DNA from: Nipponacmea schrenckii
Lineage: Eukaryota > Mollusca > Gastropoda > Lottiidae
Assembly (NCBI GenBank): GCA_030562195.1
Contig: CM060202.1
Location: forward strand, 372,001-436,000
Length of the DNA stretch: 64,000 bases
Direction: 5' to 3'
A model generated the notes under the pieces. The model ran no database searches, was not told where the DNA came from, and worked only from the letters and a program-made list of their open reading frames with translations. The position numbers were made by a program, and so were the translations under genes. This document shows, one piece after another, positions 37,126-49,386 of the stretch (positions within the stretch are counted from its first letter, which is position 1; every line of letters starts with the position of its first letter).

Positions 37126-37625
37126 NNNNNNNNNNNNNNNNNNNNNNNNNNNNNNNNNNNNNNNNNNNNNNNNNNNNNNNNNNNNNNNNNNNNNNNNNNN
37201 NNNNNNNNNNNNNNNNNNNNNNNNNNNNNNNNNNNNNNNNNNNNNNNNNNNNNNNNNNNNNNNNNNNNNNNNNNNNNNNNNNNNNNNNNNNNNNNNNNNN
37301 NNNNNNNNNNNNNNNNNNNNNNNNNNNNNNNNNNNNNNNNNNNNNNNNNNNNNNNNNNNNNNNNNNNNNNNNNNNNNNNNNNNNNNNNNNNNNNNNNNNN
37401 NNNNNNNNNNNNNNNNNNNNNNNNNNNNNNNNNNNNNNNNNNNNNNNNNNNNNNNNNNNNNNNNNNNNNNNNNNNNNNNNNNNNNNNNNNNNNNNNNNNN
37501 NNNNNNNNNNNNNNNNNNNNNNNNNNNNNNNNNNNNNNNNNNNNNNNNNNNNNNNNNNNNNNNNNNNNNNNNNNNNNNNNNNNNNNNNNNNNNNNNNNNN
37601 NNNNNNNNNNNNNNNNNNNNNNNNN
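37126..37625. other. Assembly gap (500 N)
   Basis: 500 undetermined bases. The left flank is LINE coding sequence on the minus strand; the right flank is not clearly the same LINE. Any frame across it is meaningless. Confidence 0.99.
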
Positions 37626-38288
37626 GTAGGGCTACACATACCCATGGTATTATGCCCTTCCAAATCATTCCTCCTGTGTTCTATTTTCAAGATTTTTCAT
37701 ACAATTTTATGTGTCTATAAATGAATTGTTGATTGAGGTATGATAGTAGGTTAGTGCCGCGAATAGCGGACGGAATTCGATTTTTGAAAAGGAATTGCTC
37801 TTCCGACGCGGATTTTCGTTTTTTAAAGCTAAATTCGGCATTTTGATCAAGAATTAGGCCTAGACGAAATATCAAGAGTAAGCAATTCGAAGAACTTACT
37901 ATAATATTGACATAAGTCAGGGTCGAACTTGTTTATTTGATATAAGACTTGAAAATGAAAGTAGCAAACCGGAAGTCGAGGCAGTTTAATTTCGATAATC
38001 AAGTACGGAAAAAACAAATCTCCATGGCATTAACATTTTTTGGGGGATTTCTTTGGATGAAACCGGTGTTAAAACGGAATTCGAAAATTTTTGAAACAGA
38101 AATTGCTAAAATTTGAAGCGGAAAATCATTGGCACTTGACTTAGAGTCTAAGAAATTAGAGGACCAGAGGAGGCCCTTTGTTTGTGGCTCTGGCTGTAAA
38201 CTTAGGCCCCGTATAAGATTGCTTTCCTAGACACCACTGTTTTAAGTGACACATGTTTTAAAACTAAATTTGAAATTGTTCATTGCAG
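37626..38288. other. 5' flank and first intron region of the YqaJ gene
   Basis: No confident exon is seen. A splice acceptor (TTCATTGCAG) closes the stretch at 38288, so at least one upstream exon carrying the start codon must lie here or in the gap. I could not identify element termini in this region. Confidence 0.45.
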
Positions 38289-40686
38289 ATTAGATGCTTA
38301 TAATAGGAATTTCAACTTTGTTGAACCTGAATTACCACCAGGTCCAGACCCAATAGAAATACCGAACTGGCCCGAGTCTGGTTTTAAACAACTTACACCA
38401 GAAAGCCGGGCTCTGTTTAGCAATATTAGCAGTGGTGTAGTTGATGGTTATTTCAGGTAGGTTGTCTTACAATTGACATAATTCTTCAATTAATCTATTT
38501 TTTTATTTTGGTTTTTCTAAATTTTTCCTTATTTTTTAGATACAGAATGGCCACTGACAATGCAGAGAACAAAGACATAAAGGCTTTAGAGAAGGGCAAA
38601 CTATTGCTAGACAGTGACAATATTGATGCTTGCAGTTTGCTTGTAAAGATAAATGACATATATTTAATCGGTATTGTTAAAGCTGCTATGAAAAAAAGAG
38701 TAAGTATGATTTTTCAATTTTTATGTTGATCAGATAATCTTGAACCAAAATATTATAGTTAGACTGGTTTTCAAAAGTATTAGGGTCTAAGTGTGCTGTT
38801 ATGGATGATACTAAATTAAATTGTGCCAGATATATTCAGAAAATTACCCGTAGTAAGACTTAACTGGGATTGGGCATATGTTGCTCATCTTTCTTTTTAC
38901 TAAATAAAATTAAATTTTCTGAATAAGCCTTTGATTACCAACATTTGCTTTCATATAGGTATCTTATAACTTTAAACTGAGACTGCAAAATGACGGAGAA
39001 GTACTAAACTCTAACTGTGAATGTCCTGCGGGTAAAGGTCCTCACGGCACCTGCAAACACATAGCATGTGCCTTATTGATGATAGCTGAACTGAATGAAA
39101 CTGGTGAAGTTTTGGTCAATAAATCTTGCACTGAAAATCAACAGTCATTTCATAAACCAAGATCTGCCCATCATGGTAAATTGTTGAAAAATTGAATGTT
39201 ATTTTTTTGACATTTTATCCTTAGTTTAATTAAGCATGGTTTTACAATGAAGTTTCTTTATTTTGTTGTTATTTCTTTTATATACCCATGTATACTTTAA
39301 TCATCCATGTCCATTTAAAACAGGTGGTCGTATCTACTCTGGTGATCTTAGGTTCATGGACAACCGAACTATGCATTATTTGTTTTATGCTTCAAGACAG
39401 TAATGAAATTATGAAATAGCTTTTTATATGCCCACATGAAATGTTAACACTCTACAAGTTCAGTACAAGTCACAATTCTTGATGGATTTTGATAAAACTT
39501 GGTGTGAGTGTTAGTTATCACTCAAGGATGATCCTATTGAAAATCAGCAGAAGCATTGATTATTGCCATTGTTCTTTAAAACACATTCCAATTTTAGCTA
39601 ACTCTCTAGTAAGAAGATTTCTTTACAAAATTTTGACAGAACTTGATGTGAGTGTTAGTAATTACTCAATCACAAATATGCCAAAACTTCTTAATTTGCA
39701 ATGAGCTTATCCTTTAGTCTTAATCCATTAAAAAAGGGGGAAAAAAATGTTAGAATCTTCAATCTTATATTTCAGGCTCTCCAATAAAATCACAACATCT
39801 AAACAGTAAAAATGCAAAGAGGACAATTAGTTTAGAAGATCCACGTCCAAACATATATAGGAAATCGGAAGGGTATCAAGATAATGTGAGAAGTCTCATC
39901 TTAAATTACTGTTCTATACACTCCAGAGATATAACATTTCGTTTTTTATATGAAAAGGCAGATATTCAAACTGCAGTGTTAGATCATGACTATTTACAAC
40001 TACCTTTTACTGAATATTGGATTGACACAAATATTAAAGTTACTGAAAGTGAGGCTGATATAATTCAGAAACAGACCCAGAATCAAAGAACGTGTTCAAA
40101 GTGGTTTAGAGAAAGGCATTACAGGTTGACAGCGTCACGTTTTGGCGAGATCTGTAAAATTACAAACAGACGAAACAAAGAAAAATTATGTAAATCATTG
40201 CTGTCTTCATATAATCTTAAGTCCAAATCTATAATGCATGGTCGTAGTTTTGAGACTGTAGCAATAGAGAAATTTCAATTACAATTTCAGTTAAAGGTGG
40301 AAAAGGCAGGGTTTTTTGTTTCCGTAGATTATCCATTTATTGGTGCATCTCCAGATGGACTTATAAACAATGATTCTATTGTTGAAGTGAAATGTCCTTA
40401 TACTGGTCGAAATGAAAAAATAAAACCAGGTCCAAACTTTAAATTTCTTCATTACGATGAGGATGGTAAAATGTGTTTAAAGCCTGCATGTAACTACTTC
40501 TATCAAATTCAGGGCCAGCTATTTATAACAAAACGAAAGTTTTGTTATTTTATTGCATATACCTTTTCAGATTTGTTTGTCCAAAAAATTGAAATAGACT
40601 CAGAATTTTGTATATCAAGTCTGTTCCCAAAGTTACATTTGTTTTGGCATAAGTATATGCGACCACACATTGCTACAAATTTGTAA
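38289..40686 (+). CDS. SWIM zinc finger plus YqaJ-type exonuclease, spliced (5' incomplete)
   Basis: Exons 38289-38456, 38540-38699, 38959-39175 and 39776-40686 join with GT-AG introns and matching phases, giving 484 codons plus one split codon from an upstream exon not found. Exon 3 holds a SWIM finger (CECPAGKGPHGTCKHIACAL: CxC...CxH). Exon 4 holds a YqaJ/lambda-exonuclease-like nuclease: RLTASRFGEI, MHGRSFET, FIGASPDGLI, SIVEVKCPYT (catalytic Glu-x-Lys) and YFYQIQGQLFIT. No stop or frameshift across all four exons argues for recent function. SWIM fingers bind nucleic acid or protein; YqaJ family members degrade dsDNA 5'-3'. Intron 3 (39176-39775) contains a dispersed repeat. In ISL2EU elements this partner accompanies the transposase; its exact role is unknown. 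Confidence 0.8.
39425..39700 (-). repeat. Dispersed GGGCGTATAAA-family repeat inside intron 3
   Basis: In reverse complement it starts with the family tail (TAACATTTCATGTGGGCATATAAAAA-like, opening at 39425) and carries the GATTTTCAATAGGATCATCC and ACAAGAATTGTGACTTG-type segments found at 620-1832. The orientation is opposite to the host gene. Confidence 0.65.
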
Positions 40687-40968
40687 GTCTTGATATTAGT
40701 CTATAAACCTAGATAGGTGTGTTGTTTTATGCCGAATTATATGCTACGGTATTGGTATTATTATATGATATGTAATTTCAGACTTTATCTCAATATTTTT
40801 TATAAAATTGTCATCACAGTTATCTGCCAACTATAGTGGTTGTCCACTTGTGATTTTGTCTTCAGGAATGAATCAATGCCCACATAGAAATAAAAGATTC
40901 TAATTTCTAATATGGTGTTATTGTCAATATTGTTACATTTATAAACATATATATATCTAGGTAGATAT
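40687..40968. other. 3' region of the YqaJ gene
   Basis: AT-rich, non-coding; contains AATAAAAG near 40890, a possible polyadenylation signal about 200 bp after the stop. Confidence 0.4.
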
Positions 40969-41345
40969 CTGAAAATATATCAACATCATATCATTATATT
41001 TAACAATTAAATTCAATACTAGTTTTACTGTAAGTATATATATATCAACATCATATCATTATATTTAACAATTAAATTCAATACTAGTTTTACTGTAAGT
41101 ATATATATCAACATTGTATCATTATATTTAACAATTAAATTCAATACTAATTTAACTGTAAGTATATATATCAACATCATATCATTATATTTAACAATTA
41201 AATACTAGTTTTACTGTAAGTATATATATCAACATCATATCATTATATTTAACAATTAAATTCAATACTAGTTTTACTGTAAGTATATATATCAACATCA
41301 TATCATTATATTTAACAATTAAATTCAATACTAGTTTTAATTATT
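40969..41345. repeat. Minisatellite of six about 61-63-bp units between the convergent genes
   Basis: Units read TATATATCAACATCATATCA then TTATATTTAACAATTAAATTC then AATACTAGTTTTACTGTAAG, with one unit shortened by about 8 bp. The copies are almost identical, so the array is young. The last, partial copy (ATACTAGTTTTA) abuts the stop codon of the transposase at 41337. Confidence 0.9.
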
Positions 41346-43006
41346 AATAATACAGGTTCTGAAATTTGCCAACATAAAACATATGTATACGATACGAGAT
41401 CCTATAAGAATTTTTGAATGACTTAAATCGTGTTGAAGAATTTTGTAAGATTTTGCAAGGCCTATGACTCTTTCAACATGCACTCGTGAAGATGCAACCC
41501 TTCTATCACGAACAACAACCTCTGGTTCAAGTTGGCTCTTCCCTTTCAACATGGTTGGAGTGTTAACAAAAACATTATGTAAAGCAAACAAATCTTGAAC
41601 CATTATGCCCCTGTCAGCCATAATACTGTCCCTTGCACAAAATTTTCCAGGAACACAAAGATCAGAGCGTTCAATAATTTGTCTGTCACTAGTAGAGCCA
41701 CCATAGGAATCACTTATGTAAGATACAAATCCACGAGGAGTGCACCCAATCATTGTCTTCAATGTGTTTCGGCTTTTATAAGTTGAGTAGGTTGCACTTT
41801 GATCTCTTACATCCGAAGGTTTTTCTATTGGGATTTCTGTTGCATCTAGTAAAACTCTCGTAGTAGGGAATTTCTCTTTAAAAGAGTCCGGCATTGTTTC
41901 TCTTATAACACTTAGAGATGGCCAAATATCTATTTCATTTAATTGAAAATACATAAAATTTATCCAAGTTTGTATTAGTCTACTTACAGTTGTTTTGCTT
42001 ACTTTAAACAAAATGGCTAGTTCTATATCATCTTTAGCTTGTCGAAGCTTCATTAAAGTCAAAAAAAGTTGATCAATTGGAGTCAATATATAACATTTAT
42101 AATTTAAATCGTCAACAGCAGGACCCAACACATTGAAAAATAACATGAAATGTTCAAAATCATCAAAACCTGAATAATACTGAATTGCTGTAGGATTGTC
42201 TTTAAAATTGTAAATAGAAAAACCAGAAAAAGTATTAGATGAAATATTGCACTGAGTAAAAACATTGCTAACACTACTGCTACTACTGGCCAAGTCTTCC
42301 GACACATCAACTGACTCCATGATCTCAACCTCCGATCCTAACTGAAGATCATCACTGGAAGTTAAAACAACAGGAGCAACAGCTGAAGTTTGAGTTGAAT
42401 TTCTTCTTCCAAGCAAACGGTTTGATCTTTGGACTTTGGCAGGCTGATCTCTAAATTTAAAAATTGAGGGCACAACGTCAGCTTTTAATCTCTTACGTTC
42501 ACCTGAAAAAATAAAAAATAACAGGTCATTGAAGTCCATGAATATGCCAGCAAAATTGTGATGGTTCAGTGTGTTGAATGCATTTCCACACATCTAAAGG
42601 AAGTGGGTTCAAAATCCAAAATAAAAGTCCTTTTCAGTCTGGGTTCCCCTTGTCAGTTAAGATTAAGAAAGTCAGATTTTTCCATTCCATTTCCAACGAA
42701 AACAAAACTTTTAACTCCTAGTAGGGCTAGACTAGGATTGACCTAGTGGTACGGTATTATTGGCCTAGTAGTTAGTATTAGGCTAGCTGAATGAATACTT
42801 TACTTACCGAGAATAGCGGCTGGATGGTAGTCAGAATCGGTGAAATGGTCTTGACAAACAACATCGTGATCTTTCGATTTCCAAAGTTTTCGATCGATTC
42901 CAACCCTTTTAATGGCTACTCGCCACTTTAAATTAAGTCCAGGATCTTTGGGAAATAAATGTCCTCCGTATTTCCGACAGCCGGGAACACTACAATACCT
43001 AGGCAT
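41337..43006 (-). CDS. THAP domain DDE transposase (ISL2EU/Harbinger-related), two exons
   Basis: Exon 1 is 43006-42808 and exon 2 is 42502-41337, separated by a GT-AG intron (donor GTAAGT, acceptor TTTTTTCAG); phases match and give 454 codons. Exon 1 is a THAP zinc finger (C5, C10, C51, H54; W28 conserved), which binds DNA. After a Ser-rich linker, exon 2 carries a helix-turn-helix (ELAILFKVSKTTVSRLIQTW) and a DDE_Tnp_4 core: LLDATEIPIEKP (about D286), MADRG (about D363), HVERVIGLAK (about E410). No disruptions seen. Convergent with the YqaJ gene. Expected to catalyse cut-and-paste transposition. Confidence 0.85.
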
Positions 43007-43179
43007 TATGTCAAATGTGAAAAGGTGATGAAAAAGAAGTCAGTTGCAGAATAGCGGATGTTGTGATAAGCAGACGACATCGACCCTTAGAACAGTGGCG
43101 CCACCCGGGGAGATAACTCTTTTCACGTTCGGATGAACTCGCCCCATTCAGATGTGAATAAAGTTACCGAGTAATCAAT
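43007..43179. other. Upstream flank of the THAP transposase gene
   Basis: Short region that should contain the transposase promoter and the right end of the element. No TATA box or terminal repeat is evident. Confidence 0.3.
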
Positions 43180-43850
43180 ATTTTTTTTTATCAAAAATGG
43201 CATCCCAGTTGGTACTCCCTACGTTTCGTCTTAAATTGTCATAGTTTGTCTCGTCATAAATCCAGGTAGTGCGTTTAAAAGATGATATATTAGAAGATTT
43301 AAATCATAGCCGACAATACACAGGGCAATGATCACTACAGGATGGAGCTAGACAACCAGATTTTGAAACAAGACTTGTTAATATAAGATCAAGGAGTGTT
43401 CTAGTTCCATTGGTATCGATTCGAGTAGGATCAGATATAAGCTGTTTAAAATCAAAAAGGTCGATTACGCCATGGATAAAAGAGGATTTTTTTGAAATTT
43501 CTAATTGGTGCTTGAAAGTTCTTGATAGAAAGGGTGTCAGGAGGTGAATTTTTGTCAAGCCATGTCTCGGTAATTAAAATAAAGTCATAATTTTCAGAGA
43601 AATCGGCCTTTATCATATCAAGTTTATCTATCTGTTTTTTTTCTTAATCTTTTTCCAAAGACTTCTTACATTTAGATCCACGAAAGATATATTTTTTAGA
43701 AGGTCCGGGGTTCTTTTCAATAGCACTTGAAAGTAAAATAATAGATCATTATAATATAAATAACATAACCTAAACAGTGTAGCAAAAGAAATAACATTAC
43801 AATAAACATAATATGGAGGATAGATACTTAAATATGTACATGGATTTACA
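43180..43850 (-). pseudogene. LINE endonuclease fragment (CR1/Jockey group)
   Basis: Reading leftward: LNVRSLWKKI (start of an APE-type endonuclease), FILITETWLDKNSPPDTLSI (catalytic Glu region) near 43600-43540, then after an internal deletion the C-terminal part DLFDFKQLISDPTRIDTNGT and SDHCPVYCRL (43470-43304), continuing in degraded form to about 43180. It is related to, but diverged from, the LINE at 21445-24422. Several stops and frameshifts. Confidence 0.75.
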
Positions 43851-43861
43851 TACAACGCTGT

Positions 43862-44681
43862 AATTCCCGATCGTGAGTAATGTGGATCGCGAGGGGGTAT
43901 ATGAAAAATTTCAGATAAGGGAAAGTGAATAGATATACACGAATTTGTGCAGGTTTCATTGTTGGAAAAATATTTTAAAGAATCTTTCTAAATCTAAATA
44001 CAAACAGGTTAGGTTAGGTAAGTTATATGGGCTGGGTAGTAAAAAACATTCAAAGGAAGTTTTTCACCACTCAAAATGGAAGCTCGATTGGGGCTCTACT
44101 AAATTCAATATCCTGGGGATCGAATTTTCAACTATTAAACAGATTGATATCCTTGAAAATTACACCTCAAAACTAAACAACATCAAACAACTTTTAAAAT
44201 CATGGTCTTGCAGAAAACTTACTCCTCTGGGAAAAATAACAGTAATTAAAACGCTCGCTCTTCCAATACTTACTCATTTGTTCATTTCTCTTCCAAATCC
44301 AGAAAAAACACTCCTTAATGAACTAAATTCAATATTCTATAAATTTATCTGGGACTCAAAACCTGACAAAATAAAAAGATCGACCTTGACTCTAGATTAC
44401 AAACAAGGCGGTCTAAAAATGATTAATATTGATACATTCATTATATCTATGAAACTATCCTGGATAAACAGACTTACTAATTCTACAGCCTCATGGGCAA
44501 TGCTAACAAAATCCACCATAAACTGTTCTATTTATAATCTCTTAACTAGAGGAGATTATTTCATATCAAATTTGGCTAATAATACACTCTTCAGTCTTGG
44601 TCAACATATCAGCAAAAACAAATACCCACTAACATAATCCAAATCAACTCGAGTACTATATGGCAAAATACTAAAATAAAA
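43862..44681 (+). pseudogene. L1/Tx1-type LINE ORF2 fragment (post-RT region)
   Basis: Frame 43945-44637 holds KWKLDWGSTKFNILGIEFST, LTPLGKITVIKTLALPILTH, SLPNPEKTLLNELNSIFYKF and IWDSKPDKIKRSTLTLDYKQ followed by GGLKMIN, the typical region after the catalytic RT motifs of L1/Tx1 ORF2. Truncated at both ends: 5' at about 43950, 3' at 44681, where sequence changes abruptly. Its last about 140 bp equal 36984-37125 in inverse orientation. The first 140 bp recur at 25427-25562. Confidence 0.8.
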
Positions 44682-44870
44682 TAAATTTTGTCTTTCATGT
44701 TTCTAGGGTTAAGACATACGTAACACATTCCCCTTTGGCGTACAAATTCCAATTTGTCACTTGGCGATAAAGCTGTAAACTTTCGACATTCAAGCAAGTT
44801 GTGTTTAGTTCATTCCCCAGAAACAAACGGGGAGCTACTGAAGATGAACCTATTCAAGTGTTTGTATCTC
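44682..44870 (-). pseudogene. BEL/Pao-type gag zinc-knuckle remnant
   Basis: Minus-strand reading gives TKHNLLECRKFTALSPSDKL then EFVRQRGMCYVCLNPRNMKD, matching the pattern of the cysteine-rich region in BEL/Pao polyproteins (a Cys, a K-F, about 15 residues, a C-x-x-C). A stop precedes it (before TKHN). Nothing else of the element is visible. Confidence 0.5.
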
Positions 44871-45827
44871 GTATGACCTGGGTCCTGTAAACCTTTTATT
44901 GAAATATGTTGGCAATATGTTTCACTGGTTGATTTCGTCACTACCCCCCCCCCCCCAAACGTGGTACCATGGGAATCTTCAGAATCTATATAATGTATAA
45001 CTAAAACCGCATTTAGAGGCCCATATATGGCACCACCGTGGAGAATACCATATCCTGAGATATGCCCACCGTATCATGGACCTCCTTCTCTCATAAGTGA
45101 CACCTTATGGAATCATGTTGTTGCAAATGTTACAAGCCAGTATATATTACCTCTCGGCAGCATGCTATCTGCGGCTTCAGCTCCTTTTTCACCCCTATAT
45201 CCTTGCAGTGCGGGGGGTCACATCAATAACTTAACAACAGTATAGTTTGTGAACTTATGATTATTGTATAATGAAATTGCAAGGGGTGCTTTTCTGTTAC
45301 ACTAAATATTTTAGAGGTATATTTTTATGTTTGTCACGTAACGATTGATTTATACTTGTACTTTGACAGGAACTTATATTTGTATATTTCAAATATCCAA
45401 TATGATGCTTCATAAGTAAATGTCAGGATTAAGATTAAAAGATTAAGTAATAAAAAAAGCCGACACGTGATCAAAGAAGTCAAGGTCAATTGAACATCGT
45501 GGATTCAATCTGATTGTATTTCACCTGTCAATTGGTCGTTAATTAACAGGATTATATGACCGCTTGGGATAAAACTGATTGACCGTTAGTGGGGTAGACA
45601 GTTTGGTGCTAAATACAGGTAAATTTAATTGGAAATCGCAAGGGAGGAAATTTGAATGACTGTTAGAGCAGGGTCACGCTGAATAGAGGTGACCGCATGA
45701 CCAGTATTGACTGTACGTTTTTCTTTTAAGTTTTAACTATTCCAATCTTTGATTTCTTTAAATATTTTTGCTGTATTTCATATGTATATTTTGAATACAA
45801 TATTGGTTATATAAAAAAAAAAAATAC
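44871..45827. other. Intergenic, no gene seen
   Basis: Contains a C-run (44946-44957) and a 72-codon open frame at 45027-45245 with no recognisable domain, which I do not call. Otherwise unremarkable AT-rich sequence. Confidence 0.45.
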
Positions 45828-46430
45828 TTTTCGCCCAATTGGCGAGTTATCATTTTTTTCTTTTTTCAGATCAGAACAGAACAGAAAAAAATCATCGAAC
45901 AGATCCCCATTTCTCAATAAAATACTTGTTCCAGCCTAGGCCTGTACATCTGAGAGAATCATTCCCTCCCGAAACCCAATTGAGCGCATAAAAAACGACT
46001 TCCCTATAGATGAAACTACCGTCAATCTAGGGAAAGACATTGGATTGATTCATTATGTATATAGCAAGACTTAATATTCACCTAAATATAGAATATTTTG
46101 TCTTCCCCTTCAATACAACCAGTATAAATCAAGCAAGAGTCTTCAAGATAAATTACCCCATGTCTGTAATCAGAAAATGATAGTGGCATTATTCCTAAAA
46201 TCAGAACTTAAATGAAATGAAATGCATGGAGTATTACTTCCTACTTTTCTGCACATTATGAAATAAAAAATCAGAACTGAAATGACATCTTTTTTCGAGT
46301 TATTATTTTTTCTAATTTCAGATCAGAACAAAAGAAACCATCCAACACATCAAGACCCTTTATCCCAATTTCTCACTAAAATATTTGTCTCATCCTAGGC
46401 CTGTACACCAATCCTTCCTTTCCCCGAAAT
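45828..46430 (+). mobile_element. Ancient Penelope-like remnant with tandem 3' ends
   Basis: 45828-45975 matches the 3' UTR (hairpin CGCCCAATTGGCG, ATTTCTCAATAAAATACTTG, CCTAGGCCTGTACAT). It is joined directly to a degraded part of the GIY-YIG protein coding region (from CCCAATTGAGCGCAT at about 45975 to about 46215), followed by a second 3' UTR (about 46280-46430). A 3' end placed upstream of a 5'-truncated copy is the partial-tandem (pLTR) arrangement known for Penelope elements. Many indels show great age. Confidence 0.75.
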
Positions 46431-47356
46431 CTAAATATACTTCTATCTTTATTTATTATATATATTAGTAATCCTACTATACCGATACATGGAGAATCGG
46501 GCCATTTTGAAATTGAATCTATATACCACATAATAACGTTGAATACAGTCGAACTATTGAGTCGCCATTATCGAATTTTAAACCGCAGTGCCAGCTATAA
46601 ATGTGCAAATCACAATAAATGATCAAAAAACCATATATTGAAACCGAGCAATGAAACCATGGCCTAAAATTCCCACAAGCAATCACGTTATTACCACCAA
46701 TAAAAAAAAAAAACAAGTCGTGTTTACAAGTTAAGCAGTGAACAGGGAACTCCCTATGATGTCATCGATTGAAAACGTACTCCAATTAAAACTGTAAAAG
46801 AATAGTATGTCAAATTTGGCACGTATCTATAGGATTACGCACACTCGTGGTATCAAGCCCCTCGTGCCATATTGAAAACCTTAAGACATTAGCGCAACCC
46901 CAATGCGCATGCGCGAGATTTACAGCAGGATATATTTATTAAATTTACAACATCTCTAGGTGTATAAGTAGTTAATGTCCCTCTAACATCTATATTTCCT
47001 TGGGGTTGCGCTAAATCTTAATGTACTACGAATAAACGCGCAGTCAATGCGCATGGGGTAGATTGGCAGCAGGGTATGCTTATTATACAGCACCTTAAAT
47101 GTAAGCAATTATATTTTGGGACTAACTGGCGTAAATTCATAAAAATCTAAAAAAATGTCTTTGATACACGTGCAGTCGACAATTTATATATTGTATTATA
47201 TTATTAATATTAACTATATCGTTATTCTTATGTCTGCATGTTTTCGTCTGGGTCAGATAGTTTATAAACAAATACGTCTGATACATTATAAAATCAATAC
47301 TTTCTCTTTAACAATACAGCTGTGGACAAAAAGAATATTGATTTTATTTCCCTGGA
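46431..47356. other. Intergenic with a small inverted/direct repeat
   Basis: 46882-46904 and 46999-47022 are inverted (TTAGCGCAACCCCA against TGGGGTTGCGCTAA), and CAATGCGCATG-type sequence recurs in direct orientation at about 46902 and 47047. It may be a foldback/MITE remnant. No gene recognised. Confidence 0.45.
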
Positions 47357-47635
47357 GTGGAGTGTGTTTCAGTTAATATAATGTTCGTGGAAAATAATAT
47401 GGAGATTGATGGGGAAAATCCAAAAGATTTGATCAGCATTGATTTACATATAACTTACCTCAAAGAACAATTAAGACATTTTCAAGATTTGAGAGAAAAA
47501 ATGTTATTAGAAGGACGACATAGTGCAGAATTGTTTCATAAGAACAATATTAAAAAAACGAAAAAAAAAAACCCCAAAAATATTTACTTTCACCAACAAA
47601 CCCACCCACCTGTGAGGATTTTTGAAAAAAACTAA
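47357..47635 (+). CDS. Unrecognised 92-codon open frame
   Basis: The frame contains an acidic/helical stretch (MEIDGENPKDLISIDLHITY, then LKEQLRHFQDLREKMLLEGR) and a Lys/Asn-rich end, KNIYFHQQTHPPV. Composition looks more protein-like than the surroundings and a possible acceptor (ACAATACAG) lies upstream, so it could be an exon of an unrecognised gene. It may equally be a transposon piece. No domain identified. Confidence 0.25.
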   Translation: MECVSVNIMFVENNMEIDGENPKDLISIDLHITYLKEQLRHFQDLREKMLLEGRHSAELFHKNNIKKTKKKNPKNIYFHQQTHPPVRIFEKN

Positions 47636-47696
47636 AAACTTTACTTGGTGAAATTGAAAGTGTTCCGGAAATTGGAAATTTTGATGCCGGTGTTAA

Positions 47697-49108
47697 TGAT
47701 AATGAACTCTCCCCAATACTTTGCAGCATTGTTAATACATCGCTATCAACTGACAATTTCCCTGATGAGCTGAAAGAAGCTTTGATCTTTCCACTACTCA
47801 AAAAAGCACTTTAGATCACAACCTATTAATTTCGAAATTACAGACCTGTTTCTAACTTGTCTATTGTTTCCAAACTAATTGAAAAGATTGTTGCTGCACG
47901 CTTCAAAAATCATTTAAATGTCCACAATCTGAACGAACCATTCCAATCTGTATATCGAAGCAAACATAGTACTGAAACAGCCTTGATTCGCGTAAACAAT
48001 GACGTCTTATCTCATCTGGATAATAAAAATGTGGTATTTTTGGTTCTTCTCGATCTAAGTGCTGCCTTCGACACAATCGACCAAACTCTATTACTGCAAA
48101 GACTTCATAGCATTTTCGGACTTGATGGTATTGTGCTGGATTGGTTTCGATCCTACCTGACATCTCGTCGTCAATCCATTGTAATTAACAATGTGAAGTC
48201 CTCCTCAGTGGAATTGAAATTTGGTGTGCCCCAGGGTTCAGTGCTTGGACCACTGCTTTTTACCGCTTACACGACTCCACTTGGCAATATTCTGAAGTCA
48301 TTTAATCTGGGATATCATGTCTATGCAGATGATACACAACTATATATACCCATCAAACCTGAAAACGAATCTGTTCAAGTTACCAATCTTGATGCCTGTA
48401 TCAATGTCATCAAATGTTGGATGAAAACAAACTTTTTGAAACTTAATGATGACAAAATCGAATTCCTGCGCATCGGGTCTCAGAATTACACATCGAAAAT
48501 TGGTGTCAATAGTTTATCAATTGGTGATACAACTGTTACTCCAACGAATAGTGTTCGAAATCTGGAAAATGAACATGAACGACCACATCTCCTCAATTTG
48601 TAAAGCTACCAACTGTACAAAATTGGACGAATTCGAAATTTTCTTGATCTTCCCACTACCAAATTACTAATGAACTCCTTGGTAACTTCTCGCCTCGACT
48701 ATTGTAACTCCTTGCTTTACAATCTACCATCATACCAAATAAATCGACTGCAAAAGATTCAAAATAAAGCTGCCAGAATTGTGACTAAAACTAGAATTCA
48801 CACCCACATTACTCCTGTGTTAAAAGAACTTCACTGGCTTCCAATTCAATCAATTAATTTAAAATACTTACTATGACATTTTGCGCCCTATATTCTCCCA
48901 ATATATCAAAGATTTAATACAACCATATAAGCCTAACCGAAATCTCCGTTCTGAAAATAAGCATCTGATCAAACCTGTTAATGCTAACACTTCTTATGGC
49001 AAGCGCTCTCTATCCTTCGCAGCAGCAGAACTGTGGAATTCAAGGAAATTTCCCATTGAACTTAAAAACAGTGCATTAAACATTATTATTATTATATTAT
49101 TATTATAA
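47697..49108 (+). pseudogene. 5'-truncated CR1/Jockey-group LINE with (ATT)n tail
   Basis: Starts within the RT N-terminal region (SPILCSIVNTSLSTDNFPDE), frameshifts near 47815, then YRPVSNLSIVSKLIEKI. Frame 47857-48603 has LLDLSAAFDTIDQ (motif A), FGVPQGSVLGPLLFTAYTTP (motif B) and VYADDTQLYI (motif C). After a small deletion/frameshift at about 48560 it continues through RLDYCNSLLYNLPSYQINRL (48670-48876) and SFAAAELWNSRKFPIELKNS (to about 49078), ending in an ATT microsatellite typical of this group. Several breaks; inactive. Confidence 0.8.
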
Positions 49109-49127
49109 GTGACTCAAGTACACTGGC

Positions 49128-49319
49128 GATGGGTTCTTATCTGGATTGATGTCCCTTATACCCAATTTTACATCATTTGTAACTAAAAACAAAGACCTTA
49201 TATCCTCGGGGGCAAAAGCGATCTCGTCAGTCGGGCAGGCTGCGAGCGCCATATCTAAATCTGTCCAACATAAAAATGAATTAGATGAGTTGCGCAAAAT
49301 TAGAGAACTGAGACCTTAA
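49128..49319 (+). pseudogene. Small Polinton-associated protein, probably N-terminally incomplete
   Basis: Open frame with GFLSGLMSLIPNFTSF, a small-residue helix (GAKAISSVGQAASAISKS) and a charged end (NELDELRKIRELRP), stop at 49317-49319. First in-frame ATG is 49149. It sits 68 bp before the capsid gene on the same strand. The Gly/Ser-rich, amphipathic character resembles small virion-type proteins of Polintons; no firm identification. Confidence 0.4.
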
Positions 49320-49386
49320 GCAAGACAAAAACAAGAAGGCCAAGGATTTAAAGTGCTGGGATAAGGCCTAAATCCTGTTATTAAAA

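Larger units (their letters stand above)
37740..43100. mobile_element. Probable ISL2EU-type (PIF/Harbinger-related) DNA transposon
   Basis: Two convergent spliced genes, SWIM-YqaJ (+) and THAP-DDE (-), stand 650 bp apart tail to tail. ISL2EU-group elements are known to encode exactly such a pair. Boundaries are guesses: I could not find terminal inverted repeats or a target duplication, and the left side lies near the assembly gap. The alternative is two host genes of transposon origin. Confidence 0.55.
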